Below, piece by piece: positions 1 through 11,215 of a stretch of DNA of 64,000 nt. The stretch's first letter is position 1; each line of letters starts with the position of its first letter. Where the stretch lies: the NCBI GenBank assembly GCA_964036665.1, contig OZ038526.1, positions 23,622,001 through 23,686,000 of the forward strand, written 5' to 3'. The notes beneath the pieces were generated by a model that ran no database searches, was not told the DNA's origin, and saw only the letters and a list, made by a program, of their open reading frames with translations. Position numbers and translations under genes: made by a program. This DNA is from Gordius sp. MW1 (lineage: Eukaryota > Nematomorpha > Gordioida > Gordea > Gordiidae).

Positions 1-1266
1 CTAAAACCCAAGCCCTCCTGAAGGAATTGGGACGCCGCATAGCTGCCAATACCCTTGACAAAAGGGAAACTTTTTTTATAAAACAGAAAATCGGAATGAT
101 TATTTGCCATTACAACGCTATGGCAATTTTTGAATGTTCACAAAATTTGTATTTTATAAAAGAAAAGGATTAGTAAATTTGGTTGAAATTAGAATTAACT
201 GGATTCCGCGAGTATAGTTTTTGGAATTAAAGGTGATCTAGTAGTTATATAGCCATACGTGAGTATGGACATGCAGTAAACCTCTCTTTGCCATTCCACA
301 GAGTACATCCACCAAAGCACAGAACCAAATACCTTATGCTAAAGCAATGAGATTAACCATTGATTCAAGTTTCTGGCGGAAAACACGTGCTATGTCATGC
401 CTATCGACTGGTGATTGGCCATGAATAAAAGCGCATGTACATTGCTTCAAGCAGGATTGCATGTAAATGTAATGAATAGGTCTGGACGACTGTAGTTAGG
501 AACATACGCAATTGAATCTTGGGCTTATTCATGCATACGATGTGGACAAAATAGTTAGTTTCCTAACGTTAATTGTATTAGGGTCGAAGAGGCATCTCGC
601 AATCAAAAATATTCTTCTGAGCAAAGTTTGGTCTGATTTATACGTTTGTAGAGCAGATGTTCCGATTCAATTTTGGCATACATATCTACGATGTATTGAT
701 GGAATATTTGGCGGCATTTTAAAATATGATTTTTTGTACTCTCGAAGCATTATTCTTCAGGAATAATAGCTCCTAATAGATTGCATTTTAAGTTTGGCAG
801 TTAATCATTGTCTGTATTTATCATTTCAACGTTAAAGTAATGTTTTTGTACTTATTAATAACCAAACTTCGTAAAAATACGAAAAAAACGAAACGTGAAT
901 ATGTTTGTGAAAGCGCGCGTTGTTTTTATTTAAAAAAATGGTGACGTCTTAGGGTATCGAGAAGACTTATTGGCTTATACATTGTAAAAAAACGGGCGTA
1001 GTTAAGTAGAAAATTGAGACTCAAAAGACAAAGCAACCGTGGAAAAGAGTTTAAGGCAATAAGTAACACCATAACGATAAATAAGTATAAAAACGTTTTA
1101 TCTCTCGTCCGCTAGATGGCGGTAATTAACACCAAAAAACAAGGTTACAGCTGTCGCAGGTCGATAAAAACTTATATAAACCACATATTTGGTGCCAATC
1201 GGTCGAGAACGTTAAAAGTTATTAGAGGACAAAGAAAACAAAGTTACATTTATATATATAAATAGA
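1..1266 (-). mobile_element. Helitron-like element, 5' end region (minus strand)
   Basis: Read on the minus strand from 1266, the sequence opens with TCTATTTATATATATAAATG, the TC-plus-TATA style of a Helitron 5' end. The next ~390 nt match the plus-strand element that begins near 48876: both have a segment about cutting the CGATTG(C/G)CACCAAAT block, a CGCCATCTAGCGGAC-like block, a CTATGCCCGTT-like block, a CTCGATACC block and a GCGCGCTTT block, in the same order. Positions 1-880 should be element body running off the window, but I see no Rep or helicase motif there. The 84-residue ORF at 512-766 on the other strand has no recognisable content. Confidence 0.5.
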
Positions 1267-1874
1267 TGAATGTTAAATTTAAATTCCAAATGATTTGAGA
1301 GATGAGCCATCCTTATTTTCTCTTATAAACGATAAATTCCATTTTCGCTAAGTTAAAATTGGGCTACATTAATAAATTACTAAATTTAATGCAATCCTTA
1401 AAATTTTTTATGACCAAGCTTAAAAGTTTCTTTAAATTAACAAATTAACATTAAAAATCATTAGCTTTGTCACATCTAATTAAAATAAAAATGAACCAAT
1501 GGAAGGCCTTAATAATATCAAAGGACAATAGGAAATAATTTGCTTATTAGCCTCTCCAAAATAAGTTTGTATTTAAATATATAACCGGTATATTAATTAG
1601 TAACTTGTTGCGGGTCAAACTTTTTATAATCTTATTTCTGGCCGACTTGTTAGTAGTAACAGCCGATACCTGCACGTGCTATCAATATTCCTCTCAACAT
1701 ATTATTGTAATAAATAACATATTTGTTGTGAGCTTAACATTTTTAAGTTTAATAACCCCTTTAATTTTGTAGTATTTTACATTGTAATGAAGTAATAGAG
1801 CCGCTGCCATTTAAGTGTGTGAGATAATATCTTTAGCCAAAAACGATAGCTTTAGCCTTAGATATAGTATGCAT
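1267..1874. other. AT-rich intergenic, nothing recognised
   Basis: AT-rich sequence between the Helitron 5' end and the hAT-like element. I see no ORF, RNA gene or clear repeat. Confidence 0.5.
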
Positions 1875-2279
1875 TAGTGTTGTAAAAAAACCGAAGTGTT
1901 TTCGACCAGGTTATGGCTGCGGTTTGGTCTTGGTCTATTTTTTTAAAAAGACTTAAGGTCTTTTGGTCGGTTATCTTAGTCGACCTTTAGTTAGCCGATA
2001 TTTGAACAGACCAAAAGGTTGTTAGTATATTTTGTTTAGCCAACCTTTAGGCTTCATAATTTTGTTAATAAACCAATGGTTTTCAATTGTTTTTATTAGT
2101 CGACCTTTAGTTTGGTTTAAGTGCTTTGGGGTGGGGGAAATATATAATTTAATGAATGATTTTAAAATTAAGCAATATAGTTACAGGTGCTTTTTAATTG
2201 TACTGATTTGATTATAATAATGGTTGAGGGTGATTTTTAATATTGATAATTGGCTGTAAACGATAATATTAGGAAAAAA

Positions 2280-3240
2280 TCGTTTGCTATCTTAATTTGG
2301 TGACAAATGTCATAATTGTGTTTATGAAGCAATATAAACTATTAAACAAAATTAGGGGTTAGGATGTCATAATAATTTTGCAAATATAAAATTTAAGTTT
2401 GTCACCTTAGCTTGTTGAAAATTGTCATAACAAAAATTGGTGGGTTAGGGTGTCATAAAATTGTTGCAAATATAAAATTTAAATCTGTCAACTTATCTTG
2501 GTGACAAATGTCATTTTCAGAGCTAGATAAATTCTTTTAACGAAAATTGGTGGGTTATGGTGTCATAAAATTGTTGCATATAAAAAGTTTAAGTCACCTT
2601 AGCTTAATGAGTTGTCAAAATTGTCATTAGAGCCAGATAAATACTTTTGACGAAAATTCGTGAGGTAGGGTGTCATAAAAATGTTGCAAACAAAAAATTT
2701 AAATTTGTCAACTAATCTTTGTGACAATTGACGTAATTGTCATTTTTAGAGCTAGATAAATACTTTTAACGATAATTGGTGGGGTAGGGTGGCAATTTTT
2801 TTTTTGCAAATATAACTTTTAAGTTTTTCTCCTTAGCTTGGTGACAATTGTCATAAATGTAATTTTAGAGCTTGATAAATACTTTTAACAAAAATTTGTG
2901 AATTAGGATGTCATAAAATTTTTGCAGAAATTTGTCACCTTAGCTTAGTGACAAATGTAATAATTGTCCTCTTTAGAGCTAAATACATATTTTTAACAAA
3001 AATTGGTGGGTTAGGGTGTCATAAAAATTTTGCAACTATACAATTTAGGTTTGTCACCTTAGCTTGGTGACAATTGTCAATTATAGAGCTAGATAAATAC
3101 TTTTAACAAAAATTGGTGGGTTAGGGTGTCATAAAATTGCTGCAAATATAAATTTTAAGTTTGTCATTTGATCATGGTGACAATTGTCTTAATTGTCATT
3201 CTTAGAGCTAAATAAATGATTATAACGAAAATTGAAATTG
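2280..3240. repeat. Tandem array, ~100-bp unit, inside the hAT-like element
   Basis: About nine diverged units share the phrases GGTGGGTTAGGGTGTCATAA, TTGCAAATATAAAATTTAA, TTGTCACCTTAGCTTGGTGA and AGAGCTAGATAAATACTTTT. Units in the opposite orientation occur at 3790-3960, so the array takes part in the fold-back symmetry of the host element. Confidence 0.75.
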
Positions 3241-4249
3241 TTCCAGCAAAGTAATTTTAAAAATTAGTATTTAAATTATTTTAGTGACCTTTGCTAAATA
3301 GTATAATCGCACCTTAATGATTGTTTATTTTAATTCATATTTTTTATTTTGGTTATTTATAGTAATATCTTATTTTAAATTGTTTTAGAACAACAATATG
3401 GGTTTCCCACACATAGTAATTAAATGACATTTTATCAGTAATAGTGGTTAGATTGCTTTTTCAGATTTAAAAGTGTTGCCAGAGAATAAAAATAGATAAT
3501 TAGGTTTTTCGAAGCTAAAAGCTCCTTTTTTAATTTATCTTTTTCGTTAAATTTTTTTTAACTATCGTTAAAAACTTCAACAAGTTTTAGAATAGAGTGG
3601 GAATTTTTATATAATCAATTGCTCGGAGCAAACAGTTTTGTTGCAAATAACTCTGTCACAAAAACTCCCAAAGAAATATTCTAACCTTAGGGCTATTGAG
3701 ACCCTGGCTATTATAACTTTAATTCATTTCGACATTCTAAATCTAACCCTTTTAATTATTAAAAAGTCAATTGATTACCAGAGTTGGAAAACTAGCTCTA
3801 AAAATGACAATTATGACAATTGTCACCATGATTGACAAATTTAAATTTCATGTTTGCAACAATTTCATGACACCCTAATCCCCATTTTTCGTTGAAACAA
3901 TTTATTTTGCCTCATAATCGAACATTATGACAATTGTCACCAAAATAAGTTGACAAATGATTTATTCCTAAAACTATATTTTACTGCTAGGTATCAATAT
4001 TAAAAATCTCAACAATTATTAAATCAAATCCGTACAATTAAAAAGTTACATGTAACTATTGCTTAATTAGTCACTCATTAATATATATATTATTTTTCCC
4101 CCATCCCATTACACCTAAACCAAACCAAACCAAAGATCGACTAATAATAACGATTAAAAACCTTTGGTTTATTAACAAAATTATGACTAAGCCCAAGTTG
4201 GCTAAACAAAATACACTACAACCTTTTGATCTGTTTTTTAAATATCGGC

Positions 4250-4511
4250 CAGTGGCGTAAATAAGGGGGGGGGGGGGGGGGGAAACGGGAAATTTCCCCC
4301 CCCCCCTTGTCAAAGATTAAAAATATTTTTTTAAAGCTTATCAACGCTGAGGAGGCTAAAAACTGACATTAGAAATACCATGTCTAAGAATAGATTAAAT
4401 GGATTGGCTTAATTGACTACTCATCGGGAGTTAGCTCCTACTCCCTATGAAGTTCTTAAAATTTTTGAAATTTTTCCCCCCCCCCTTGAGAAAATCCTGG
4501 CTACGCGCCTG
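4250..4511. mobile_element. 262-bp hAT-like MITE with perfect 8-bp target duplication
   Basis: The element starts CAGTGGCGTAAATAAG and ends CCTGGCTACGCGCCTG, an imperfect inverted pair of the CAG(T/G)GGCGTA(G)CCAGG type. It is flanked on both sides by ATATCGGC (4242-4249 and 4512-4519). It holds a long G run near its left end and two runs of C. It interrupts the right arm of the fold-back element, so it inserted later. Relatives are scattered through the window (for example near 20162, 20440, 22088, 22187, 32640, 49600 and 54080). Confidence 0.8.
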
Positions 4512-4629
4512 ATATCGGCTAAACCTTAAAGGTAAGGAAACAGACCAAAAGATTAGTCTGTTTTGGTTTAGTCGACTTGAACCAAAGGTCGCCAAAAAAC
4601 CCAGGTCTTTTTATAACACTGGTATACAC

Positions 4630-5556
4630 AAACACTATTAAAATTTATGGTATATATAAAAGCCGAAAAAAGAATTTTATCAAATGACTATTCTCTTCTA
4701 AATTCCAATCTTTTAAAATATTAAAAGAAATTTTTTGTTTTATAATTCATGTCATCTGTCTTTATGATCTACAATTCAATGCTCCGACTAGCTCCGTTCC
4801 TTATTTTTTGTACAAATAATAATAATTTAACATGTTTTACTGCAAATAAAAATTTAATATTAGACGCTTTTTATGAAAAAAATATTCGTTTAGATGATTA
4901 AACTAGCATAAAATAAAGAATTAAAAAGTTTTATGTACAAAATACAAAATTTTGTCAAGGCTACTACTAGCCCCAAAGAATTGTTATCCTCTATAAAATT
5001 TTTAATTTCGTTTAAAAATAATTTTTTTACATATAGCTTATGAAAAATCACACGTATGGTATATATTTTAATGTTTATGGATTATTGTTTAAAATAGGAA
5101 GTATAAGAGTAATTCCTGACTACTACCAGCCCCGATCTCCCCTAGAGTCCAACTAAATATTTTGTAATTGAAATTTTTAAATAATTTCTGAGTCGAATTT
5201 GGGTTATTAAAATAAAGGGTCAGGTTGGACAAGATTTTGCAAGATATGCTTTAAATAGTACGAGAAAATATATTGCAATGAAATTTAAACGTCTGTTAAT
5301 ATATCAAAATATTAAAATTTGATCAATTATTCGTCAAATTATTTTTTAAATATTTATTTTTCTTAAAAAATATATTATACACCAATATTCAAAAATTGCA
5401 TCCAATTTTATTAACATATGCTTTAAAACAATTAAAACAATAAATTTAGCTCTACGATTAATTGTCTGCGTAAAGTAAAACTACAATTAATAATTTAAGC
5501 TAACTATAACTAATAATTATGTATTTCCCAAAAAGGATCTTTAACTCATTCTCTTC
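4630..5556. other. AT-rich intergenic, downstream of chitinase
   Basis: It holds the 3' flank of the minus-strand chitinase gene. I recognise no gene, RNA or structured repeat. Confidence 0.4.
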
Positions 5557-7341
5557 TCAACATGGCTTGCAATTGACGTTTTCTGGCCAATCGCAGGCAC
5601 TTAGTGCTTGGTTAAAGTATAGTGAAGGTGGACAGGGCATGACTTGTTGTGTTGTGCACTCCACATATTTACTGAAGTATTTAGATTATAAACATTAGGC
5701 GATTTTACCATTAGATAAATTTCATTTGACTCTATAATATATACTTACCCACAATCGGGAGGGTAGGAAACAAGGGTTTGACCTTGGCCTTTGCAAATAG
5801 TAGCAGGATTGCTTGAGCATGTATTTCCTCCACCGCCAGAAGAGGTGGTAGTATGCGAAGGAGTTTGGCTCGTGGGTTTAGATGTCTGATGACTAGTCGC
5901 GGTGCTGCCATGAGTAGTTCCAGAAGTAGGTTTGGTAGTGCCGCTAGTAGGCTTAGATGTCGAATGGTCTCCTCCTTTACATGTCATTGTATGACTGTAG
6001 ACTTCTGGTATTAAATCTCCTTGTGAATCGTATGACAAATCCCAAATCATTACACCAGCATATTTGTTATTGCAAGCGAAGTCGATCTATTAAATTAAAT
6101 GATATAGCTATAATTAATTCAAAAACTACTTTGAGACCAAGACTCTTTTCATTATCAAAGCTTAGCCATTGATTGCCTTTATGGGCATAAGGGACTTGGG
6201 CAGAATCATCCCATTCTTCTTGCCATCCATCCATGTTTATATACTAAAGGATAAAAAATAAGAAAAACCATATTTTTATTTTACCTCAGTGTAACCTAGA
6301 AATCCCGCTTCATCCATAGGGCCTGCGAGTCCTTCACCTACACTCGGGGCACCAACAGCGAAATTATTGGCATTAGCCAAAGTCCATGTTCTACCATAAA
6401 ATGCTAGCCCTAGAACAAGCTTTTCCTCATTTACCCCATAATTTTTCCATAGATTCATTGTACCTTCCTTAAATATATATTACTTATTTTTAAACCCGCT
6501 TCTCACAGCACTAAGAGCACTGTTGGATTTCAAAGGCGCATTGTGCCCTGTTTGAGACTCCCAACCAGCTCCATGAAAATCGTAAGCCATCACACATACG
6601 AGATCAAGGTATCTGAAATATAAAGATTAAATAAAAACTAGTTTACTTATTCATCGCAGATGAGTCAAAACCGGCGAAGTTTTGCTGCCCTGCAGGAACT
6701 GCTGACATTATAATCATATTAGAACCCAACTCTTGGCGAAGTAACTATCATTATAAAAACATATGTAAAACATTAAAGTACCCACAAATTGCATAGCAAT
6801 TAATAATTTTTAAATAGAGGAAATAGATTACTTCTAGCATTCTTGAATATTTATCTTTCTCATCCGCTCTTGGATATTCCCAATCAATATCGATTCCATC
6901 AAATCCATATTGATTAAGAAAGGATTTAACGTTGCGAGCAAAGCTTTGAAGAGAAGCGTCACTTGCCGCCATACTCCTGATAAGATAATTTGTTTAAGAT
7001 ACATATTAATAATTACGATAATGCCCAGGCATATGTAGCACCCCCAACACTGGGAACAATTTTGAGATTGGGATTTTTGCTTTTTAAATCTTTCATCTGT
7101 GCATATTGACTGGCTATGATGGAAAAATAGCATAAAATGTCATAATTTAATCTATTGCATCAACCTGAACCATCGGGATGCACTAATGAACCATCTGAAT
7201 TTACATTGATGAAAGCATAAACTAAATGTGTTATTGCGTCGGCTTTTACATCTTTGACATCAAATTTATATATTCCAGTACGCCACACAGACCAGCTAGG
7301 GACATATCCAACAACCACCGGTGTATTAACAGCAGCCCTCT
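5557..7341 (-). CDS. Chitinase, GH18 catalytic domain plus CBM14 chitin-binding domain
   Basis: An endochitinase-like glycoside hydrolase family 18 enzyme, expected to cleave beta-1,4 N-acetylglucosamine polymers outside the cell. Exons on the minus strand, 5' to 3': 7165-7341, 7017-7113, 6832-6976, 6647-6744, 6507-6612, 6285-6467, 6130-6243, 5749-6086 and 5557-5671. All junctions are GT-AG and the frame is kept across every one. These exons encode about 457 codons. The first holds a GH18 beta-1 segment (VVVGYVPSWSVWR), then KIVPSVGGATYAW, the catalytic DGIDIDWEYP (acid Glu present), VCVMAYDFHGAGWE, LVLGLAFYGRTW and GVMIWDLSYDS. A Ser/Thr/Pro/Gly-rich linker follows, then a cysteine-spaced CBM14 domain ending ACDWPENVNCKPC-stop. 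Introns are 34-87 nt. The 5' end is unresolved: a hydrophobic exon reading TIFIIVILGLGIIIISLG lies just upstream (about 7585-7668, donor GTAAAT) and could be a signal or anchor segment, but I could not connect it unambiguously. The catalytic core looks intact. Confidence 0.93.
6781..6812. repeat. Fragment of the TTGCATAGCAATTAAT terminus inside a chitinase intron
   Basis: The intron at 6745-6831 is 87 nt, against 34-51 nt for most others in this gene. It contains AAATTGCATAGCAATTAATA, the same string found at 53875-53895 and, in reverse complement, at the left end of the composite repeat units near 40080, 42186 and 45598. I read it as an inserted end fragment that enlarged a small intron. Confidence 0.5.
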
Positions 7342-7668
7342 CTGAAAAGATAGTTTACGTTTATTTGCAGAAAAAAATTGTACTTGATATTCCTGAAGTA
7401 GATGAAGCTCTGCAGTAAACTAAATGAATAGAACATAAAACTAACAAAGAATAGGTAAGGAATAAGTACATGGCTCAATATTTTTATATAATAAAGTTTA
7501 AAATCTTCACCTTTTTATATTACTTTATAAATGCTTTCTAATCATTATATTTCAGGTTATTTTTAAATAAAAATATACATTTACCACCTAAGCTAATAAT
7601 GATGATACCAAGGCCCAAAATAACTATTATGAATATTGTAAGCGCTTGATAATTTGCAATCAATATAT

Positions 7669-8649
7669 TATCTTAAAAATTCTTTAAAAAACGCTTTTTA
7701 AAAATACATAATATCTGTGCAAAAAATTTGACTAAAAATTCAAAACATTAAACCTTTTAAATAAGTTTGGTTTTTCCTCAGCCAGTGTCCATCCGGAGTT
7801 CGGGTGTTTTATTACATATGAAAAATTTCCTCTTCGATCGAACAGAGCCAAATTTTTTTTTTAGTTTTTTGCTTAGTTAAACTTTTAAGCCGACATGTTT
7901 TTTGAATGGCAACACTTTTATAATAACTAATAGTTAATTAATTTAAAATATGAGTTGTTTTAATAAAATAAGAATGAAGAGCAATTTATCTTGCTAGATT
8001 TTTTTTAAAATGTTCTAATTTAATAATTTTGAAGCAAAATCGAAAAGAAGGACTGGATGAATATTTAAATTTTTAAGCTTTATTAACTTTGCATTTATTT
8101 TAAATTGAGTTGGTATTAAAAGCAATTGTCGGCTAATATTTATTTCTGCGGGTCAGGCTTAATATCAGATAAGCTTATCGAGCTAAAATAAACCAACATA
8201 TTTTGTTTAAACCAGCCCTATCTTGCCAAGGGACTAGAGTATGTTAAATGATAGCAATTATACTTATCAGTTTCTAAAAACATATAAAAGCGACACACTT
8301 AAGTAAAAGGATGCCTTTACTCCGTACTAGAAACCGTGCTAGACGTAACACTTTATAAAGTTTTAATCGTTATTTTTAGAATTTTATATAAGAGTGGTCA
8401 AGGTTTATTAAATCGTACTATTCTTAAGCAATCCAAATGGGAAGGGGAGGTATAAACGGCTTCCTCCCTCCTTTTGCAACAATTAAAAAATTTACCAACA
8501 ATAGTATTACTGAAAAATAAATCGCGCCTGATCGGATGGACTAAAGAACAGCACGTTATAATAACTTCTTTTATCTTTCGAGATAAAACGACGTATATTT
8601 GGGCCCATGCCTGCAACACAAATTACACTCTAATAACACGGTTCAAGAA
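7669..8649. other. Intergenic, upstream of chitinase
   Basis: The promoter of the chitinase should be here, but no element can be defended. The stretch 8400-8650 is less AT-rich and has short overlapping ORFs on both strands with no recognisable content. It may belong to the palindromic element that follows. Confidence 0.3.
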
Positions 8650-9385
8650 GATCAACCGGCACACTGTTTGCAGATTCTGGTAGAGTTTTTTACGGTGAAC
8701 ACAAATATGTTTTTAGTTTTTCCCCTATACGTCAAGTTTTTTAAATATTCGCTGTCAAAGTTGCCAAAAAGCGATTTTGGCATTTCAATAACTTGCAAAT
8801 TAGTCGGTAAAAATTTTATTTAATAGATTTAATACCTAGATATAGGGAAGAGGAATGTATTTACAGTTTTTTTATCCTAGAACTTTTACTTTTTAAATTA
8901 TATACAAAATTAATTATCCCTATCTTTTACATTGACAGATTAAACCAGACTTGCTTCAACACTAGGAATTAAGTGCGTTTTGTTGTTTTGGTAATAGTAG
9001 TAGTAGAGTAGATAAACAACAACACAAACAACAACACGCACTTAATTCGTGTTGAAGAGAAGGGAGGGCGCCCTCAAGTCTGGTGTAATTTGTCAATGTA
9101 AGAGATAGGGATAGTTAATTTTGTATATAAGTTAAAAAGTAAAAGTGCTAGGATAAAAAAAATTGTGAATACATTTCTCTCCCATATATCTACGAATTAA
9201 ATCTATTAAACAAAATTTTTACCGACTAATTTGCAGGTTATTGACGTTAGAAAAACGCTAAAATCGCATCTTTGGCAACTTTGATAGCGAATATCTAAAA
9301 AACTTGGTATAGGAAAAAAATAAGACATATTTGTGTTCGCCGTAAAAAACTCTACCAGAATCTGCAAACAGTTTGCCGGTTGATT
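8650..9385. repeat. Large imperfect palindrome (fold-back element), ~735 bp
   Basis: The left arm starts GATCAACCGGC and the right arm ends GCCGGTTGAT. Inside, TTTGCAGATTCTGGTAGAG on the left matches CTCTACCAGAATCTGCAAA on the right. The arms stay alignable to the centre, where GCGTTTTGTTGTTTTGG faces CAACAACACAAACAACAACA across a short TAGTAGTAGTAG-rich loop near 8990-9012. Arms are about 340-370 bp. There is no coding content and the flanks show no clear target duplication. Confidence 0.85.
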
Positions 9386-10735
9386 TCCCAAGTCCATTAT
9401 TTGTTGACCAGTGTAATTTTTACTATTTCATTTTATATTGAGCTCATTTAATTAAATCTAAATAATGCAGCCCTTCGGGACATGTCGAAAAACTGTACAC
9501 AAAGTCTGATGACTAACCCTTATTATAGCCTTAATTAACTAGGTATAAAATTTTCTGTTGATTTTATACAAAAAATTTATACGTGAGGTATAATCTGCTT
9601 GGCCCTATCTAGGTTTTTTATGGAATGTTTTAAATTATCTGAAGTAGCAAAAAAACTAGTGTCAAAGAATAAAATTCCAAGATGTTGGTTTAAATTCGAA
9701 GAGTAATTCTGAAATGTTTACAAACATTTCAGAATTCCTATGAGAGGGCAACATGTTATTTAAATAATATAGAGCCTATAAATATCTATCGTTCTTAATA
9801 TAATATTTAACAAATGAAAATGGCTTTTTGGCATGAAACGGCTTAGGAAAGACATCGAGAAACTAAGTCACAAAATAGTTTTAAATCGAATAAGAAGGTT
9901 CCATCAATATATTTAAAAACAGTTTTGCATGGTTAAAATTTGTTGTATAGGGACAGAATATATTGATTAAAAAGGGGTAATATTTATTTTTTAGGGTCAT
10001 AGCTGGCTAGTTTAGGCAATTATTCTATTTTATGTAACAAATTAGAAAATATTTTTGATGAAGTTATGAACTTTAGAAGGAATTTTTATAAGGGCTTTGA
10101 TCCGTCTACTTATGTCAAAATTCGGTTTTTAACTTTACGTTTATCGTAAATTAGTTAATTTAATGAGGCTGTGAGTTAGTTTTCTATTTTAATTTAGTTT
10201 TTAGCTACTTGACATTATATGGTTAAATAAATTAGAACAAATTGCAATGCATGAGCTTAGCCAGTCTAAATTTAAAAACAGGTTAAAACTTATTTAAAAA
10301 TTTTTTAAAAATGATTATTAAATCATTATTGCCCCCCTCTAATCCTGGCTACGCCCATGTTATTATGTATTAGTTCTAAAAAACGCGATTAATATCTAGC
10401 TATAATCTGGCCTATTGTATGAATTCCGCTGTTTACAATTTTTAAATTATAAAACTTATAGAGCAAAAAAGAAAATTGAGCCGCGATCTCTTTGGACAAT
10501 ATATTTTTAACTAAGAACATTGATTATATATCAAAAAATGACTAAATATTTTTTGGACAATTCTGGCTTAATACGATTTTTATAGTGCGTGTTATTTTGT
10601 TTTTATATATTATTTTGTAACTTTTTTAGTTGAATGTATATTATTTAATGGTAGTTATTATCCAAAAAATCCAGATATAAATTCAATTTTTTGGAAGATA
10701 TTACAAAATTATTATAACAAAATTAAAATTCATCA
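9386..10735. other. AT-rich intergenic with one MITE end
   Basis: No gene recognised. A single CCTGGCTACGCCCATG end near 10347-10362, preceded by a C run, is a remnant of the CAGTGGCGTA MITE family. Confidence 0.4.
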
Positions 10736-11215
10736 TTTCGGACCGAGCAATTCTGGAGGCTCTAATGGTTCGGGCATGGCGGGACACTTATAAGGGGTTT
10801 GGGCGAGCCCGGGCGGGCAATTATGTAATAAAACCTCACCCGGCCGGGTTCAAGCAGAAAAATATAAATAAATCTGACCTCTGATATACATTATGGTTGC
10901 TACGAGACACCAAAAAAGCCCGCTGCTCTAAACTGCCCCCCGCCTGGGCCGCGTAATCGTCTTAAACTTACATTTTTGGGTGGCCCCGGCGGGCACAATA
11001 ACAAAATTCCATTCGGGCTTGGTTTTTTAATAATGTTTTTTTTTGCTTTCGTGTGTCACTTTTAATTTGATTGTATGCTATTTATTCATCGTAATCATCA
11101 CTTGCTAAAATTAAATCATCATTTTGGGCCGGGTAACTCGGGCAGCTTTAATGATTCAGGCATGGTCGGGCGACATATTAAAGAGTTCAGGCGGGCCCGG
11201 TGAGTATTTAGAATA
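10736..11215. mobile_element. Fragments of GC-rich hAT-like family 2
   Basis: The end at 10740-10880 reads through GGTTCGGGCATGG, GAGCCCGGGCGGGC and AAATCTGACCTCTGA, the right-end signature of family 2 (see 27514-28607). A second fragment starts GAGACACCAAAAAAGCCCGC near 10898 and has a family-2 right part (TCGGGCAGCTTTAATGATTC) at 11137-11215. The extreme GC blocks stand out from the AT-rich surroundings. Confidence 0.55.

Larger units (their letters stand above)
1875..4621. mobile_element. Non-autonomous hAT-like fold-back element
   Basis: The ends are inverted: TAGTGTTGTAAAAA on the left and, on the opposite strand at the right, CAGTGTTATAAAAA. The flanks GTATGCAT (1867-1874) and GTATACAC (4622-4629) look like an 8-bp target duplication with two changes, and both fit the hAT target pattern nTnnnnAn. 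The inverted similarity continues inward for several hundred bases: blocks containing GTCGACCTTTAG, GTTAATAAACCA and TGGGGGAAATATAT on the left have reverse-complement partners at 4040-4240 and 4512-4600. The element can therefore fold back on itself. It carries no coding capacity. The middle is a tandem array and the right arm is split by a MITE. Confidence 0.65.

Noticed and set aside
6834..7133. 99-codon minus-strand ORF overlapping two chitinase exons
   Set aside because: It reads through an intron in a frame other than the GH18 frame and has no protein signal of its own.
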